DNA from: Brevundimonas bullata
Lineage (GTDB): Bacteria; Pseudomonadota; Alphaproteobacteria; Caulobacterales; Caulobacteraceae
DNA length: 64,000 bases
Reading direction: 5' to 3'
NCBI RefSeq assembly: GCF_003350205.1
Contig: NZ_QLLC01000017.1
Coordinates: 1-64,000, forward strand
Position 1 is the first letter of the stretch; each line of letters begins with the position of its first letter. The translations under genes were made by a program, and so were the position numbers. Positions 9,179 through 17,667 of the stretch are shown here, one piece after another. Below the pieces are notes generated by a model. It was not told the origin of the DNA. It worked only from the letters and a program-made list of their open reading frames with translations, and made no database searches.

Positions 9179-11512
9179 CTATTTGGCCGCCTTGGTCGCG
9201 AAGACGCAGGGTTCGGCGTCGGTCGGCGGCGCGAAGACCGGCCACCAGAACGGGTGCGCGGTCCATCCGAGATCCCGACCGCCCTGCTGCTGCAGCAAGG
9301 CCAGCACTGGCTTGCTGCGGGGCTCATCGAGGAGCTTGCGCCTCAGCACCGTACCGACGATCGACCGGCCGGATTTGTCGCCCGACTTTTCCCGGTTCAG
9401 CCGGCGGCCGGTTTCGGCGATCAGGGCGATCTTGCCGTCGCCGCCGTGCTTGGCGTCCGAGTAGTAGTCGATCAGGGCGCGCATGGCGTCCCACTCGAAT
9501 TCAACAGTGTCGAATTCCATGCTGTTCTCGATGGCGGCGATAATTTCCAAAGCCATCTTGCGCTCGACCTCGACGAACTCGCCGGTGTCTCGCCAAGCGG
9601 GATTGATCAGCTTCTCCAGCTTGGCCTGAACAACCGCCATGGCGTTGCCGCCACGGGTCTGAAAATCGGTCGGCAACAGCAGGCTTGACGGAGAGACCGA
9701 CACCATCTCACTCAGCATCACCTTGTTCGGCGCGCAGGGGCGCACCCGGCCGGTAGGGTCGGACTGGATGAAGACAACGCCGGCGTCTTCCTTCTTCTCG
9801 TCGAAGGCCGTGCGGAGCGCGTTTTCCAAGGCGTTTATCGTGTAGAGCCGGTCGTAGACCGCCCGCGAGGTGTAGAAGCGCGTCACCGCCAGGTCCTGCC
9901 GATTGCGGTTCCCGTACATGCGCGAGTGCTGCAGCACCGTATCGGCCTGCATCGTCCGGGGGTTCCGCCCGTAGTAGAAGGCAATGAGGTTCGGGATCGT
10001 GATCCCACGATCCAGAATGTTACCGCCGACCCATATGTTGTAGGGCGTGCGCAGCTTCAGCTCGGCGTTGTCATCGAGCAGCTTCATGACGTCGTTGTCG
10101 GAGTTCACCTTCTCGACGACGACCTCGTCACTCTGCAGGGCGTCGATGAATGCGTCGAAAGCGTCGTCGCGGGGCGGCATCTTGCCCTTGTCGGCGGTGA
10201 CCGAGGCCTGCAGGTCGTCATATGCTTGATCGAACATTGGCCGCAGCGCGTCGGGGGCGCTCTCCGCCGCCTCGATGATGGCACTGAAGATCCAGTCGAT
10301 CACCTGATCCTGCCAGGCGTGCGCCGCCCGCTGGATATCGTTGTGGATGACCATGGCGTACTTGGTTGGCCGCAGACCGGCCTCCCGCTGCTGCCACTGC
10401 CGCACACCCACGGCCACCACGAAGGTGGTGATGGCGCGGCGCAGGCCCGTGGTGTTGGGCGTATCGAGCACGGTGCTCTGGCTAATGCGGCGCTTGTCGG
10501 CCTTACGCAGCGAGTCTTGCTCCTGGTCGGTAACCTCGACGATCAGCTTGGACCGCGGGTCGTCATCGTCGAAAGCGCCGAAATAGTCGTCGCCACCGAC
10601 ATAACCGCCATGGATCGGCAAGGGCTCGGTGAACGCCGGCCGCTTGGGCGTGAACACGTAGCTCTCGCCGCTCGCCGTCTCCTCGTAATCCTCGGGCTGC
10701 AAATAGAGCGAATAGGGCGTGGCGGTGACCTGCAGGAAGGCGATGCCGTTGGACATCCCGCGCAGCTCGTCGATCTGCCCCGCGATCGTGCCTTGAGCGA
10801 TCGCGCCGGTTCCCTTGTCACGGACGAAGCGCACGCTGGCCAGGTCGGCCTCGTCGTCAATCAGCAGGACCTTGCGGTTCTGCAGGCCCTGGTTGGACTG
10901 CATGAAGTTGATCAGGCGCTCCAGATTCTTGGCCTGCTTCTTGGCGACAACGACGATCTTGCGGCGCAGCTCTCCGCGCTTAAGCGTAGGGAGGTTCATG
11001 ATGTCGAGCACCATGATCTCATCATCGGCGATGAACTCCTTGAAATCGGAGCTCAACCGCCTGACCGTCTGGGCTGATAGGGTTTTGGTCCCCTTAGTCA
11101 GCACCAGGGCGATGTCAAAGCCGCGGTCGAACGCCTTGGCGATCACTCCGACAAAGGCGCGCGTCTTTCCGGACTGGATCTTCCCCAGCAGCATTCCCGG
11201 GCTGCGCCCACTGGTGCCGTTGGCTTCAAGGCGGGTGACGATCCGATCGATGCAAGCGGCGAGGCCCTCGTCATCGTTCCGCTGGCTCTTCAGGCGTGGA
11301 TAGAAGTTCGAGCCCTCGTCCATCTCGCCGAGTTTACGGTTGTTGCGCTTCAACCAAGCGCGGATCTGAGGCTTTCGGAAGACCGGCCCCGAAGCCAACT
11401 CGGCCAGCGGCGACGGGAAGTCAGATGAGCGCGCCCGCCAATTGGTGACTGCTTGGCTGGTCACGCCGGCCAAAGCGGCGATTTCGTTGATGCCGACCAG
11501 ATCGTGTTCCAT
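9179..11512 (-). CDS. Z1-domain ATPase with N-terminal HTH
   Basis: A 777-residue protein. Residues 7-55 form a MerR/excisionase-like HTH (INEIAALAGVTSQAVTNWRAR, with a wing ending RAWLKR). A superfamily-2-like ATPase core carries Walker A GKIQSGKT (110-117), motif II DDEAD (219-223) and TATPY (263-267), then the Z1 signature GGNILDRGITIPN and QHSRMYGNR around residues 505-550. Z1 proteins are known from restriction-like clusters with MORC ATPases and nucleases; here no methylase or nuclease partner is adjacent and the gene is convergent with ietS. The built-in HTH and the operator just upstream suggest autoregulation. Confidence 0.85.
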   Translation of the reverse strand: MEHDLVGINEIAALAGVTSQAVTNWRARSSDFPSPLAELASGPVFRKPQIRAWLKRNNRKLGEMDEGSNFYPRLKSQRNDDEGLAACIDRIVTRLEANGTSGRSPGMLLGKIQSGKTRAFVGVIAKAFDRGFDIALVLTKGTKTLSAQTVRRLSSDFKEFIADDEIMVLDIMNLPTLKRGELRRKIVVVAKKQAKNLERLINFMQSNQGLQNRKVLLIDDEADLASVRFVRDKGTGAIAQGTIAGQIDELRGMSNGIAFLQVTATPYSLYLQPEDYEETASGESYVFTPKRPAFTEPLPIHGGYVGGDDYFGAFDDDDPRSKLIVEVTDQEQDSLRKADKRRISQSTVLDTPNTTGLRRAITTFVVAVGVRQWQQREAGLRPTKYAMVIHNDIQRAAHAWQDQVIDWIFSAIIEAAESAPDALRPMFDQAYDDLQASVTADKGKMPPRDDAFDAFIDALQSDEVVVEKVNSDNDVMKLLDDNAELKLRTPYNIWVGGNILDRGITIPNLIAFYYGRNPRTMQADTVLQHSRMYGNRNRQDLAVTRFYTSRAVYDRLYTINALENALRTAFDEKKEDAGVVFIQSDPTGRVRPCAPNKVMLSEMVSVSPSSLLLPTDFQTRGGNAMAVVQAKLEKLINPAWRDTGEFVEVERKMALEIIAAIENSMEFDTVEFEWDAMRALIDYYSDAKHGGDGKIALIAETGRRLNREKSGDKSGRSIVGTVLRRKLLDEPRSKPVLALLQQQGGRDLGWTAHPFWWPVFAPPTDAEPCVFATKAAK

Positions 11513-11519
11513 TTATCAC

Positions 11520-11556
11520 CTGTGTGGTTTGTACACAGTGTGTACGTCGCACACAG
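11520..11556. promoter_or_regulatory. Symmetric operator upstream of the Z1 gene
   Basis: Two nested inverted repeats share one centre at 11538. The inner arms are GTACACA (11531-11537) and TGTGTAC (11539-11545). The outer arms are CTGTGTG (11520-11526) and CACACAG (11550-11556). The element begins eight bases upstream of the Z1 start codon, so bound protein would block its promoter or leader. The obvious candidate is the HTH of the Z1 protein itself. Confidence 0.7.
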
Positions 11557-11988
11557 CGCAGGAGTCAACAGTCGTGATCGTGATCAACTCGTCGCTTGGG
11601 TACCCAGATAGGCCAGTTTCCGGCAGGTGCCCAATGACATCTTATGGCGCTGACCGGACATCAGCCGGCCACCGCGACCGCTGTGGAATAGTTCTCGGCT
11701 TCGTCCGAGCCGGCGCACCTTCGACAGGCCTCGGTCGGATGCGAAGAAGTCCGGTAAACTACGATCGCTTTGGGCTCAACTCGGGCTTTGGCGACGTCCG
11801 CTTTCGGGCATGGCGTCGGTCAACCTCCGAATTCTGAGGTCTGAATCTCAGATGACTTTGGGACTGTCTACTTTTGGCGACGAGTCTGTTGGGGCGAGCA
11901 TGACCATCAAGGTCGTGATCGACGGCGCGTGCCGCGATAAAGCTACGGCTCTCGTGGAAACTCGGGCGTTGGCCGCTACGCAGGGGCG
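11557..11988. other. Intergenic stretch without a convincing gene
   Basis: This 430-base gap separates the Z1 gene, transcribed leftward, from the end of the STAND gene. The only structured feature is a repeat at 11647-11730 with a second copy at 15179-15262. The open frames over 11759-12046 have low-complexity, shadow-like composition and no good RBS. Confidence 0.6.
11647..11730. repeat. Imperfect direct repeat, left copy
   Basis: An approximately 80-base segment similar to 15179-15262. Shared features are TGGCGCT near the left end, ACATCAGCCGG, and a perfect 21-base core reading GAATAGTTCTCGG then CTTCGTCC. On the minus strand both copies read as a protein C-terminus with DEAENYS, ending in G and a stop. 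The two copies bracket the STAND gene. Confidence 0.75.
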
Positions 11989-14652
11989 TCAGCTCGCTGT
12001 TAGCCGCATCATGGCCCATTGCGCCTCAAACAGGCTGCGCTCGTAATCGGGCATGTCGTAAGCGCCGAGGGTCGCCATCTCGGCCAGGCCGGCGGTGGCA
12101 TCGCCGGTCTCCGCCAGAAGCAGGGCATACATCCGGCGAACTGGCACGACCATATTCGCAACGGCCGGCAAGTTCGGCAGAACCATCCCTTCCATAAACT
12201 GACGCGCCTGGCCGTGCTGGCCCATTTCGCGCATGTCGTCGACGAACTGCAGCGCCGTCTTCATGTAGGACCTGTGAGCGTTACCCAGAACATAGAACTT
12301 CAGTGCGAACATTCGATGCAACGGCTGGAGCCGCCGTAGCGCTTCGAGGGCATGACACTCCAGATCCAGCGCATCGCCGATATGGCGGAAATCGTCGTCC
12401 ATATCCTCGTAGGGTGTGATCAAAGCGAGGATATCAGGCGGGTTCAGGCCGAGGATCCGGGCCTCGCTCAGGCCGAGGCGCCGGTAATAGCCACGGATCA
12501 CGCCGCCGACGGTCTTGGCCGCGTCGCCCGGTCGCTTCGCCTTCAATTGGGAGAAGGCGAGGTTGTAGTTGAGGACCAGGGTCTGCACCTCGGTCAGGTC
12601 CGGCAGGCGGGCGGCGCGGTCGTAGGCGGCGCGCACGGCCTTCATGTTGCCGGCCTCGCCCTGTGCGGCCATGACCTTCATCACCGCAGCCAGGGTCGCG
12701 ACCTTGCCGAGGACGCCGGAGGCGAGGATCGGTTCGATGGCGGCGACCCGGGTTGCGAAGGTCTCCCAGCGCTCATAGCGCTGGTCCCAGAAGGCCAGGG
12801 CGTCGAGCGCCCAGAACCGTTCTTCCGGGTCCTCCACCGTCGCGGCATAGGTTTCGAGGACGGCGTAGAGCTCGACCGGATCGCCGCGCTCGTGGAACAT
12901 CTCGAAGGTCGCCAGATCGACGAGGGTGTCGATCTGGCCGGTGCGGGCCAGCAGCCGCATCCAGACCGCGAAGCGCCCGAACCGGGCGGTCCCGACGAGG
13001 GACTCGCCGATCAGGTCGCGCAGGCTTTCGAGCAACGTCTGCTCGACCGCCGGGGTCTGGGCGAGTGCGGCGGCGGCCGGGATGCGGAATGCATCGTGCA
13101 GCCGCACGCCGTCTCCGCCGACGATCTGCACCAGGCCCGCGCGAATGAGCGATTTGACCGCCGGCTGGACACGCGCCGGCTCCCCGAGCTGGGCGCCGGC
13201 CCACGCTTTCACCTCCTCTCGCGTCAGGGGCGCGTCCAGCAGGCTCAAGGCGGAGGCGACCAGTTGTTCCGCCTCGCCCAGGTCTTCGAAGGCCCGTCGC
13301 AGGATGATCTCGGGGGCGGTCTCGACGGCCTGATCGCTGGCCTCGACCGCCGCGCAGAACGCGGCCGCATCGCCGCTGTAGTGATCGACCGCCAGGCGCG
13401 CGGCGCTCTGGATCAGCAAGGGCAGGGCCGACGTCAGGCGGACCAGTCGCGTGATGGTGGCCGCATCAACCCGTGCGCCGGCCGCATCGAACTCGGCCGC
13501 GATCGTGTCAGCGCTCCAGCCGGCGAGTTCTTGCCGCTGGATCGGCAACAGGAGGGCGAGCTCGTCGGTGCCTGGCCAGGGCTGGGCGATCATCACGAAC
13601 CGGAGCGCGGGCGCCGCCGTCAGCAACTGGCGCAGCGCGCCGACATCCATCCGTTGGACATTGTCGAGCACGACCACGACCGGAATGTTCTGTTGGGCCA
13701 ACAGGGCGGCCAGATGCCTGAACAGGTCCAGACCGAACGCCTCCGGCAATGCCGCGATTGCCCGGGCGCTTTCGGGCTGAGTCAGAAATCGGGCCGCGAG
13801 CTCGCGGCCGAGGCTGTTGGCCACCGCCGCCGCCGGCAGGTCGCCGACGTCGAAATAGGCCAGCGGCGCCGCCGAATGACGGGCCGCGTGTGAGGCCCAG
13901 GCCGTCTTGCCTGCGCCGGAGAACCCCGTCAGCAGCCGCAGACGGTCGCCGTCGTCCAGGCGCGGCTCGTCCGGCTGCGGCCGGTAAGGCTGGGGCGGTT
14001 GCGGGAACGTCTGCAGCTGAACGACGAACTGCTCATAGAGGGCGGGGAGCTGATCGACCGTCACGCGACGGTCGCCCGCCCCGGTGGCGGCGTACTGGGC
14101 GACGGCCGCCAGTTTCCAGACCAGGGCCTCAGGCGGCAGTCCGGCGAAGGCCACGCCGGCCGCGGCCGCCTGGCAGGCGGCCAGCCCCGCCTCCAGGTCC
14201 GGCCAGGCGTCGGGCACGGGCAGATCGCTGGACTGCCCCGGCCAAGCGATCTGCACGTCGGCCGGCCAGTCGGCGGCGGCGAGGGCCTCGGCCAGCGGTC
14301 CGTTCGGCGCGACGTTGCTGACAATTAGGAACCGCGGCGCGCCCGGACGATCACCGCGGGCATGGGCGTCGCGCAGGTCGGCGAACCGCGCGAGCGCGCC
14401 GTCGACATCCCCGGAGGCGAGGGGGGCGGAGCGCGTCTTGACCTGGATGTAGAGGCGGCCCGTCGCCTGTACGAGTTCAACGTCCTCGTCGCGCTCCATC
14501 ACCACGGCCGTGGCACCGGAGTTGGCCATGTTGAGCACGCAGGCGGCCGCATAGAGGTGCTGGTAGAGAAAGCCCCTGTGCAGGGCGCTGATCCGCACGA
14601 GTTGGCGGGGCTCGAGAACGTCTACATCGGCATCCTCAATCAGTTGGGGCAT
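11989..14652 (-). CDS. Nuclease-STAND NTPase, NLR/Avs-like defence protein
   Basis: An 887-residue protein with three parts. Residues 20-110 resemble a PD-(D/E)xK nuclease of the Cap4/DUF4297 type: GFLYQH, then ERDEDVELV (53-61) and IQVKT (69-73). Residues 235-480 are a STAND NTPase with Walker A GFSGAGKT (243-250), Walker B VVVVLD (325-330), the motif ALPLLIQSA and a winged-helix segment. From about 560 the protein is helical, TPR-like, likely a sensor or assembly region. This is the architecture of bacterial NLR-like antiphage proteins, where ligand binding triggers oligomerisation and nuclease action. The start overlaps the end of a small upstream ORF by 17 bases. Confidence 0.8.
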   Translation of the reverse strand: MPQLIEDADVDVLEPRQLVRISALHRGFLYQHLYAAACVLNMANSGATAVVMERDEDVELVQATGRLYIQVKTRSAPLASGDVDGALARFADLRDAHARGDRPGAPRFLIVSNVAPNGPLAEALAAADWPADVQIAWPGQSSDLPVPDAWPDLEAGLAACQAAAAGVAFAGLPPEALVWKLAAVAQYAATGAGDRRVTVDQLPALYEQFVVQLQTFPQPPQPYRPQPDEPRLDDGDRLRLLTGFSGAGKTAWASHAARHSAAPLAYFDVGDLPAAAVANSLGRELAARFLTQPESARAIAALPEAFGLDLFRHLAALLAQQNIPVVVVLDNVQRMDVGALRQLLTAAPALRFVMIAQPWPGTDELALLLPIQRQELAGWSADTIAAEFDAAGARVDAATITRLVRLTSALPLLIQSAARLAVDHYSGDAAAFCAAVEASDQAVETAPEIILRRAFEDLGEAEQLVASALSLLDAPLTREEVKAWAGAQLGEPARVQPAVKSLIRAGLVQIVGGDGVRLHDAFRIPAAAALAQTPAVEQTLLESLRDLIGESLVGTARFGRFAVWMRLLARTGQIDTLVDLATFEMFHERGDPVELYAVLETYAATVEDPEERFWALDALAFWDQRYERWETFATRVAAIEPILASGVLGKVATLAAVMKVMAAQGEAGNMKAVRAAYDRAARLPDLTEVQTLVLNYNLAFSQLKAKRPGDAAKTVGGVIRGYYRRLGLSEARILGLNPPDILALITPYEDMDDDFRHIGDALDLECHALEALRRLQPLHRMFALKFYVLGNAHRSYMKTALQFVDDMREMGQHGQARQFMEGMVLPNLPAVANMVVPVRRMYALLLAETGDATAGLAEMATLGAYDMPDYERSLFEAQWAMMRLTAS

Positions 14653-14848
14653 GGGGCGCGGTCATCGTCAAAGGGGTGAGGACCCGAGTGAGGTCCGTAG
14701 GGAGATGAAGCAGATTTTGCGCGAGGCGCCTGAGGCTGTCTTCGGGCGACAGGCCGCCCGGGTCGAGGACACGCAGAATGGTCGCGAGCGCCGCCCGCGT
14801 ATCGCCGGTCTGCATCCTCTGGTCAACGCATTGATGACCGCTGCTCAC
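14636..14848 (-). CDS. Small ORF overlapping the STAND gene
   Basis: About 70 residues, ending inside the start region of the STAND gene, suggesting coupling. Content after residue 20 looks protein-like: TGDTRAALATILRVL, LSPEDSLRRLAQNLLHL, then a Pro/Thr tail. The start is uncertain: GTG 14848 has GGGGGAAG somewhat upstream, ATG 14815 is an alternative, and the frame is open to 15052 but degenerates there. Family not recognised. Two predicted amphipathic helices would suit an adaptor or inhibitor of the STAND protein, which is inference. Confidence 0.5.
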   Translation of the reverse strand: MSSGHQCVDQRMQTGDTRAALATILRVLDPGGLSPEDSLRRLAQNLLHLPTDLTRVLTPLTMTAPHAPTD

Positions 14849-14971
14849 TTCCGCATCAAGTGTCGCTTCCCCCTCGGCTGGTCTCCAGGCACGCATATGC
14901 GGCAACGAATTCCCAACAACTTGCGGCCCGCCAGGAAAGCTCGATTTCGCGAATCCGGACACCGGCGGCGA

Positions 14972-14999
14972 CCAGACGTCGCGAGCCAGACGTCGCGAG
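14972..14999. repeat. 14-base perfect tandem duplication
   Basis: CCAGACGTCGCGAG occurs twice back to back in the non-coding island edge, upstream of the small ORF. It could be a replication-slippage product or a pair of protein-binding sites. Confidence 0.8.
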
Positions 15000-15178
15000 T
15001 ATGTCGAAGGCCCGCAGGCCATCGGCCGGGAACCAGACACTCGGGCGTCCACCTAACGTCGGCTTTCCGGCCGACAAGGAATGCCCGCATCTGGCGCTGA
15101 CCGGACACGGTCTGCTGCCGGCTTGCGCCACAGCGACATCCACGGACCAGACTCCCGATATCCGCCGCAGATGAGCTA

Positions 15179-15262
15179 CTGGCGCTTGCCAAACATCAGC
15201 CGGTCACCGCGACTAGTGCGGAATAGTTCTCGGCTTCGTCCAAGGCGGCGCGCCATTTCTTC
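15179..15262. repeat. Imperfect direct repeat, right copy
   Basis: Matches 11647-11730 over about 80 bases with a perfect 21-base core. Its minus-strand reading continues further upstream as plausible protein (WLSVAQDG, RQPYVKKWRAAL) than in the left copy, so this one is closer to the ancestral gene end. Confidence 0.75.
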
Positions 15263-15485
15263 ACATACGGTTGTCGCGCGCCATCTTGAGCGACGCTGAG
15301 CCATCTGCCTCCGGGCGCGCATCAGCGGGCCGGGATAACGGGACTCTCAGGCCGCAGAGCTGACCCGTCTGTCGCTGATCGACAGGACGGCGTCGCCGCG
15401 CAGAAACGCCTTCGTCGCGTATCTTTCGCAAAACCCCCTTACTGCGCCCATGGCTTAGGCGCGGCGAGAAATGTGGGAGGCGACC

Positions 15486-17549
15486 ATGACCAACAGGCTG
15501 ACGGGCAATCTTTTTGGGGCCAGCGCCATGGTGCTGGCGATGGCGATCAGCGGGGGCGCGCTGGCCCAGGACGCGGCGGCTCCGGTCGTGGCGGCGGTGG
15601 ATACGACCTCGACCGGCGAGGCCAGCAGCGGCGTGATCGTGCTGGGCGCCGAGGCTCGCCAGCATCGTCTGGTCTCGGCGGCCGGGCTGTCGGGGCTGGA
15701 GGTTTTCGACCTGACGGGCGCGCGATTGGCTGCGGTTCCGGCGGGCGAGGCCGGCGGCCTGGACGTGCGCTACGGCTTCCCGATCAAGGGCCGGCCTGAG
15801 ACCCTGCTGGTCTCGACCGACAAGACTGAAAACAGCCTGCGTATCTTCGCCATGCGCAATGGCGCGCCGGTCGAGGTGGGCGCGCGCGCCGTGCCTCTGG
15901 GTTTCGCGGTCGAGGACGTCTGCCTGCTGCGCAACGCCAGCGACGGCGGTCTCTATGCCGTGGCCGTGGGCGACGGCGGCGAGATCGAACAACTGCTGCT
16001 CTACGCCGATGCCGAGGGCAGGGTGGACGCGCGCTCGGCGCGCCGGATCAATCTGTCGTCCAAGGTCAAATACTGCGTCGCCGACGATGCGACGGGCCAG
16101 CTCTACGTCTCGCAACAGGCGGTGGGCGTCTGGCGCTTCAACGGCGACCCGGAAGCGGACGCGGCTCCGGCCCTGGTCGACGCGGCGCGGCTGGGTCGGA
16201 TCAGCGAGGAAAGCGGCTCTCTGGCCCTTTATGACGGCGGCCAGGGCGCGCGCTATCTGATCGCGACCGACGCCTCCAGCGGGCGGCTGTTCGTCTATGA
16301 CCACAGCGCCGACGATGCCTATCTGGGCGCCGCCAGCCTGACGGGACGCGGCGGCGCGGCGATCAAGGAGCCGGGGGCGCTTCAGGCCGTCGGCACGCCT
16401 CTGGCCGGTCTGCCCTCGGGCGCGCTGCTGGTGACGGACGAGGACGCCGCCGAAGGGGCCAACTACAAGCTGGTGTCGATCGCCGCCCTGACGGGGGCGC
16501 TGAACCTGTCCGCGGGAACGCCGCAGGACGCGCGCGCCGTCGCCGCGCCGCGCTTTCCCGCCGTCGTCGCCGTGGCGGAAACCGTCCCGGTCGGCAGCCC
16601 CGGCGACGCCGCCGACGACCCCGCCATCTGGGCTGATCCGATCAACCCGGCCAACAGCCTGATCATCGGCACGGACAAGAAGGCCGGGCTGAACCTCTAT
16701 GACATGCAGGGCCGCGTCATCCAGCACCTGCCCGACGGCAAGATGAACAATGTCGATCTGCGCGATGGCTTCATGCTGGGCGGGCAGCCGGTGGTGCTGG
16801 TCACGGCCAGCGACCGGACCAACAAGGCGGTGGCTATTTATCGCCTCGACACCGAGGCGCGGCGCCTGATCAACGTCGCCGATGGAGTCCAGCCGACGGG
16901 GCAGGGCGATCCCTACGGCCAGTGCATGTATCGCTCGGCCCGGACCGGCAAGACCTATGTCTTCATCAATGATTCCAACGGCGAGAAGCGCCAGTCGGAA
17001 CTCGCCGACGCCGGAAACGGCAAGGTCCGCGCGGTTCGCGTGCGCGACTTCGCCTTCTCCAGCCAAGTCGAGGGCTGCGTCGCCGATGATGCGGCGGGTC
17101 AGCTCTATGTCGCCGAGGAAGACGTCGGCCTGTGGCGTCTGTCGGCCGAACCGGACGGCGGCTCGGCCATGACCATGGTCGCCCGCATCACCGAGAACCC
17201 GGCGCTGAAGGACGATATGGAGGGCGTCGGCCTCTATGATCTGGGCGGCGGGCGCGGCTATCTGGTGGCGTCCAGCCAGGGCAATGACAGCTACGCCGTG
17301 TTCCGCCGCGAAGGCGACCAGGCCTATCTGGGCTCCTTCATCGTCGTCGCCGACGGCGCGCGCGGCGTCGACGGCGTGTCCGAGACCGACGGTCTGGACG
17401 TGACCAGCCGCAACCTCGGCCCCGGCTTCGAGCACGGCGCCATGGTGGCGCAGGACGGCCGCAACGTCCTGCCGGGCGAGAACCAGAACTTCAAATACGT
17501 GCCGTGGACGTCCATCGCCGAGGCCCTGGGGCTGGAGGTGCGGCGCTAG
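15486..17549 (+). CDS. Beta-propeller phytase, two-domain
   Basis: A 687-residue secreted enzyme starting at ATG 15486, after GGGAGG; a weaker in-frame ATG lies 15 bases upstream. A signal peptide ends near ALAQD. The C-terminal half is a classic beta-propeller phytase: DDPAIWADP, GTDKKAGLNLYD, NNVDLR and EGVGLYD, with Asp/Glu-rich calcium sites. The N-terminal half is a second, diverged propeller-like unit, giving the tandem form known in some proteobacteria. It releases phosphate from phytate in the periplasm or outside. It is the first core gene after the island. Confidence 0.92.
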   Translation: MTNRLTGNLFGASAMVLAMAISGGALAQDAAAPVVAAVDTTSTGEASSGVIVLGAEARQHRLVSAAGLSGLEVFDLTGARLAAVPAGEAGGLDVRYGFPIKGRPETLLVSTDKTENSLRIFAMRNGAPVEVGARAVPLGFAVEDVCLLRNASDGGLYAVAVGDGGEIEQLLLYADAEGRVDARSARRINLSSKVKYCVADDATGQLYVSQQAVGVWRFNGDPEADAAPALVDAARLGRISEESGSLALYDGGQGARYLIATDASSGRLFVYDHSADDAYLGAASLTGRGGAAIKEPGALQAVGTPLAGLPSGALLVTDEDAAEGANYKLVSIAALTGALNLSAGTPQDARAVAAPRFPAVVAVAETVPVGSPGDAADDPAIWADPINPANSLIIGTDKKAGLNLYDMQGRVIQHLPDGKMNNVDLRDGFMLGGQPVVLVTASDRTNKAVAIYRLDTEARRLINVADGVQPTGQGDPYGQCMYRSARTGKTYVFINDSNGEKRQSELADAGNGKVRAVRVRDFAFSSQVEGCVADDAAGQLYVAEEDVGLWRLSAEPDGGSAMTMVARITENPALKDDMEGVGLYDLGGGRGYLVASSQGNDSYAVFRREGDQAYLGSFIVVADGARGVDGVSETDGLDVTSRNLGPGFEHGAMVAQDGRNVLPGENQNFKYVPWTSIAEALGLEVRR

Positions 17550-17667
17550 GTCGGACCGCGGAGCATCCAGCTCTGTCCCTCCGGCGGCTTCAGGCTGGGT
17601 TCGACTGGGTCGAAGTTCGACATCATCGTCATTTGACCCAGGCGGTGCGGCGTCCGATGAAGGCCGG

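Larger units (their letters stand above)
14849..15485. other. Island edge, non-coding and degenerate
   Basis: A 640-base stretch between the small ORF and the phytase. It holds a 14-base tandem duplication (14972-14999), a GGCGCTGACCGGACA segment near 15097 echoing the left repeat, and the right repeat copy (15179-15262). On the minus strand a roughly 40-codon remnant (ending KKWRAALDEAENYS and AVTG) runs from about 15305 to 15186 without a start codon, and may be the 3' end of a decayed gene. The island-core boundary is probably here. Confidence 0.5.

Noticed and set aside
9926..11077. Plus-strand 383-codon frame over the Z1 gene
   Set aside because: Antisense shadow; no RBS and no recognisable domain.
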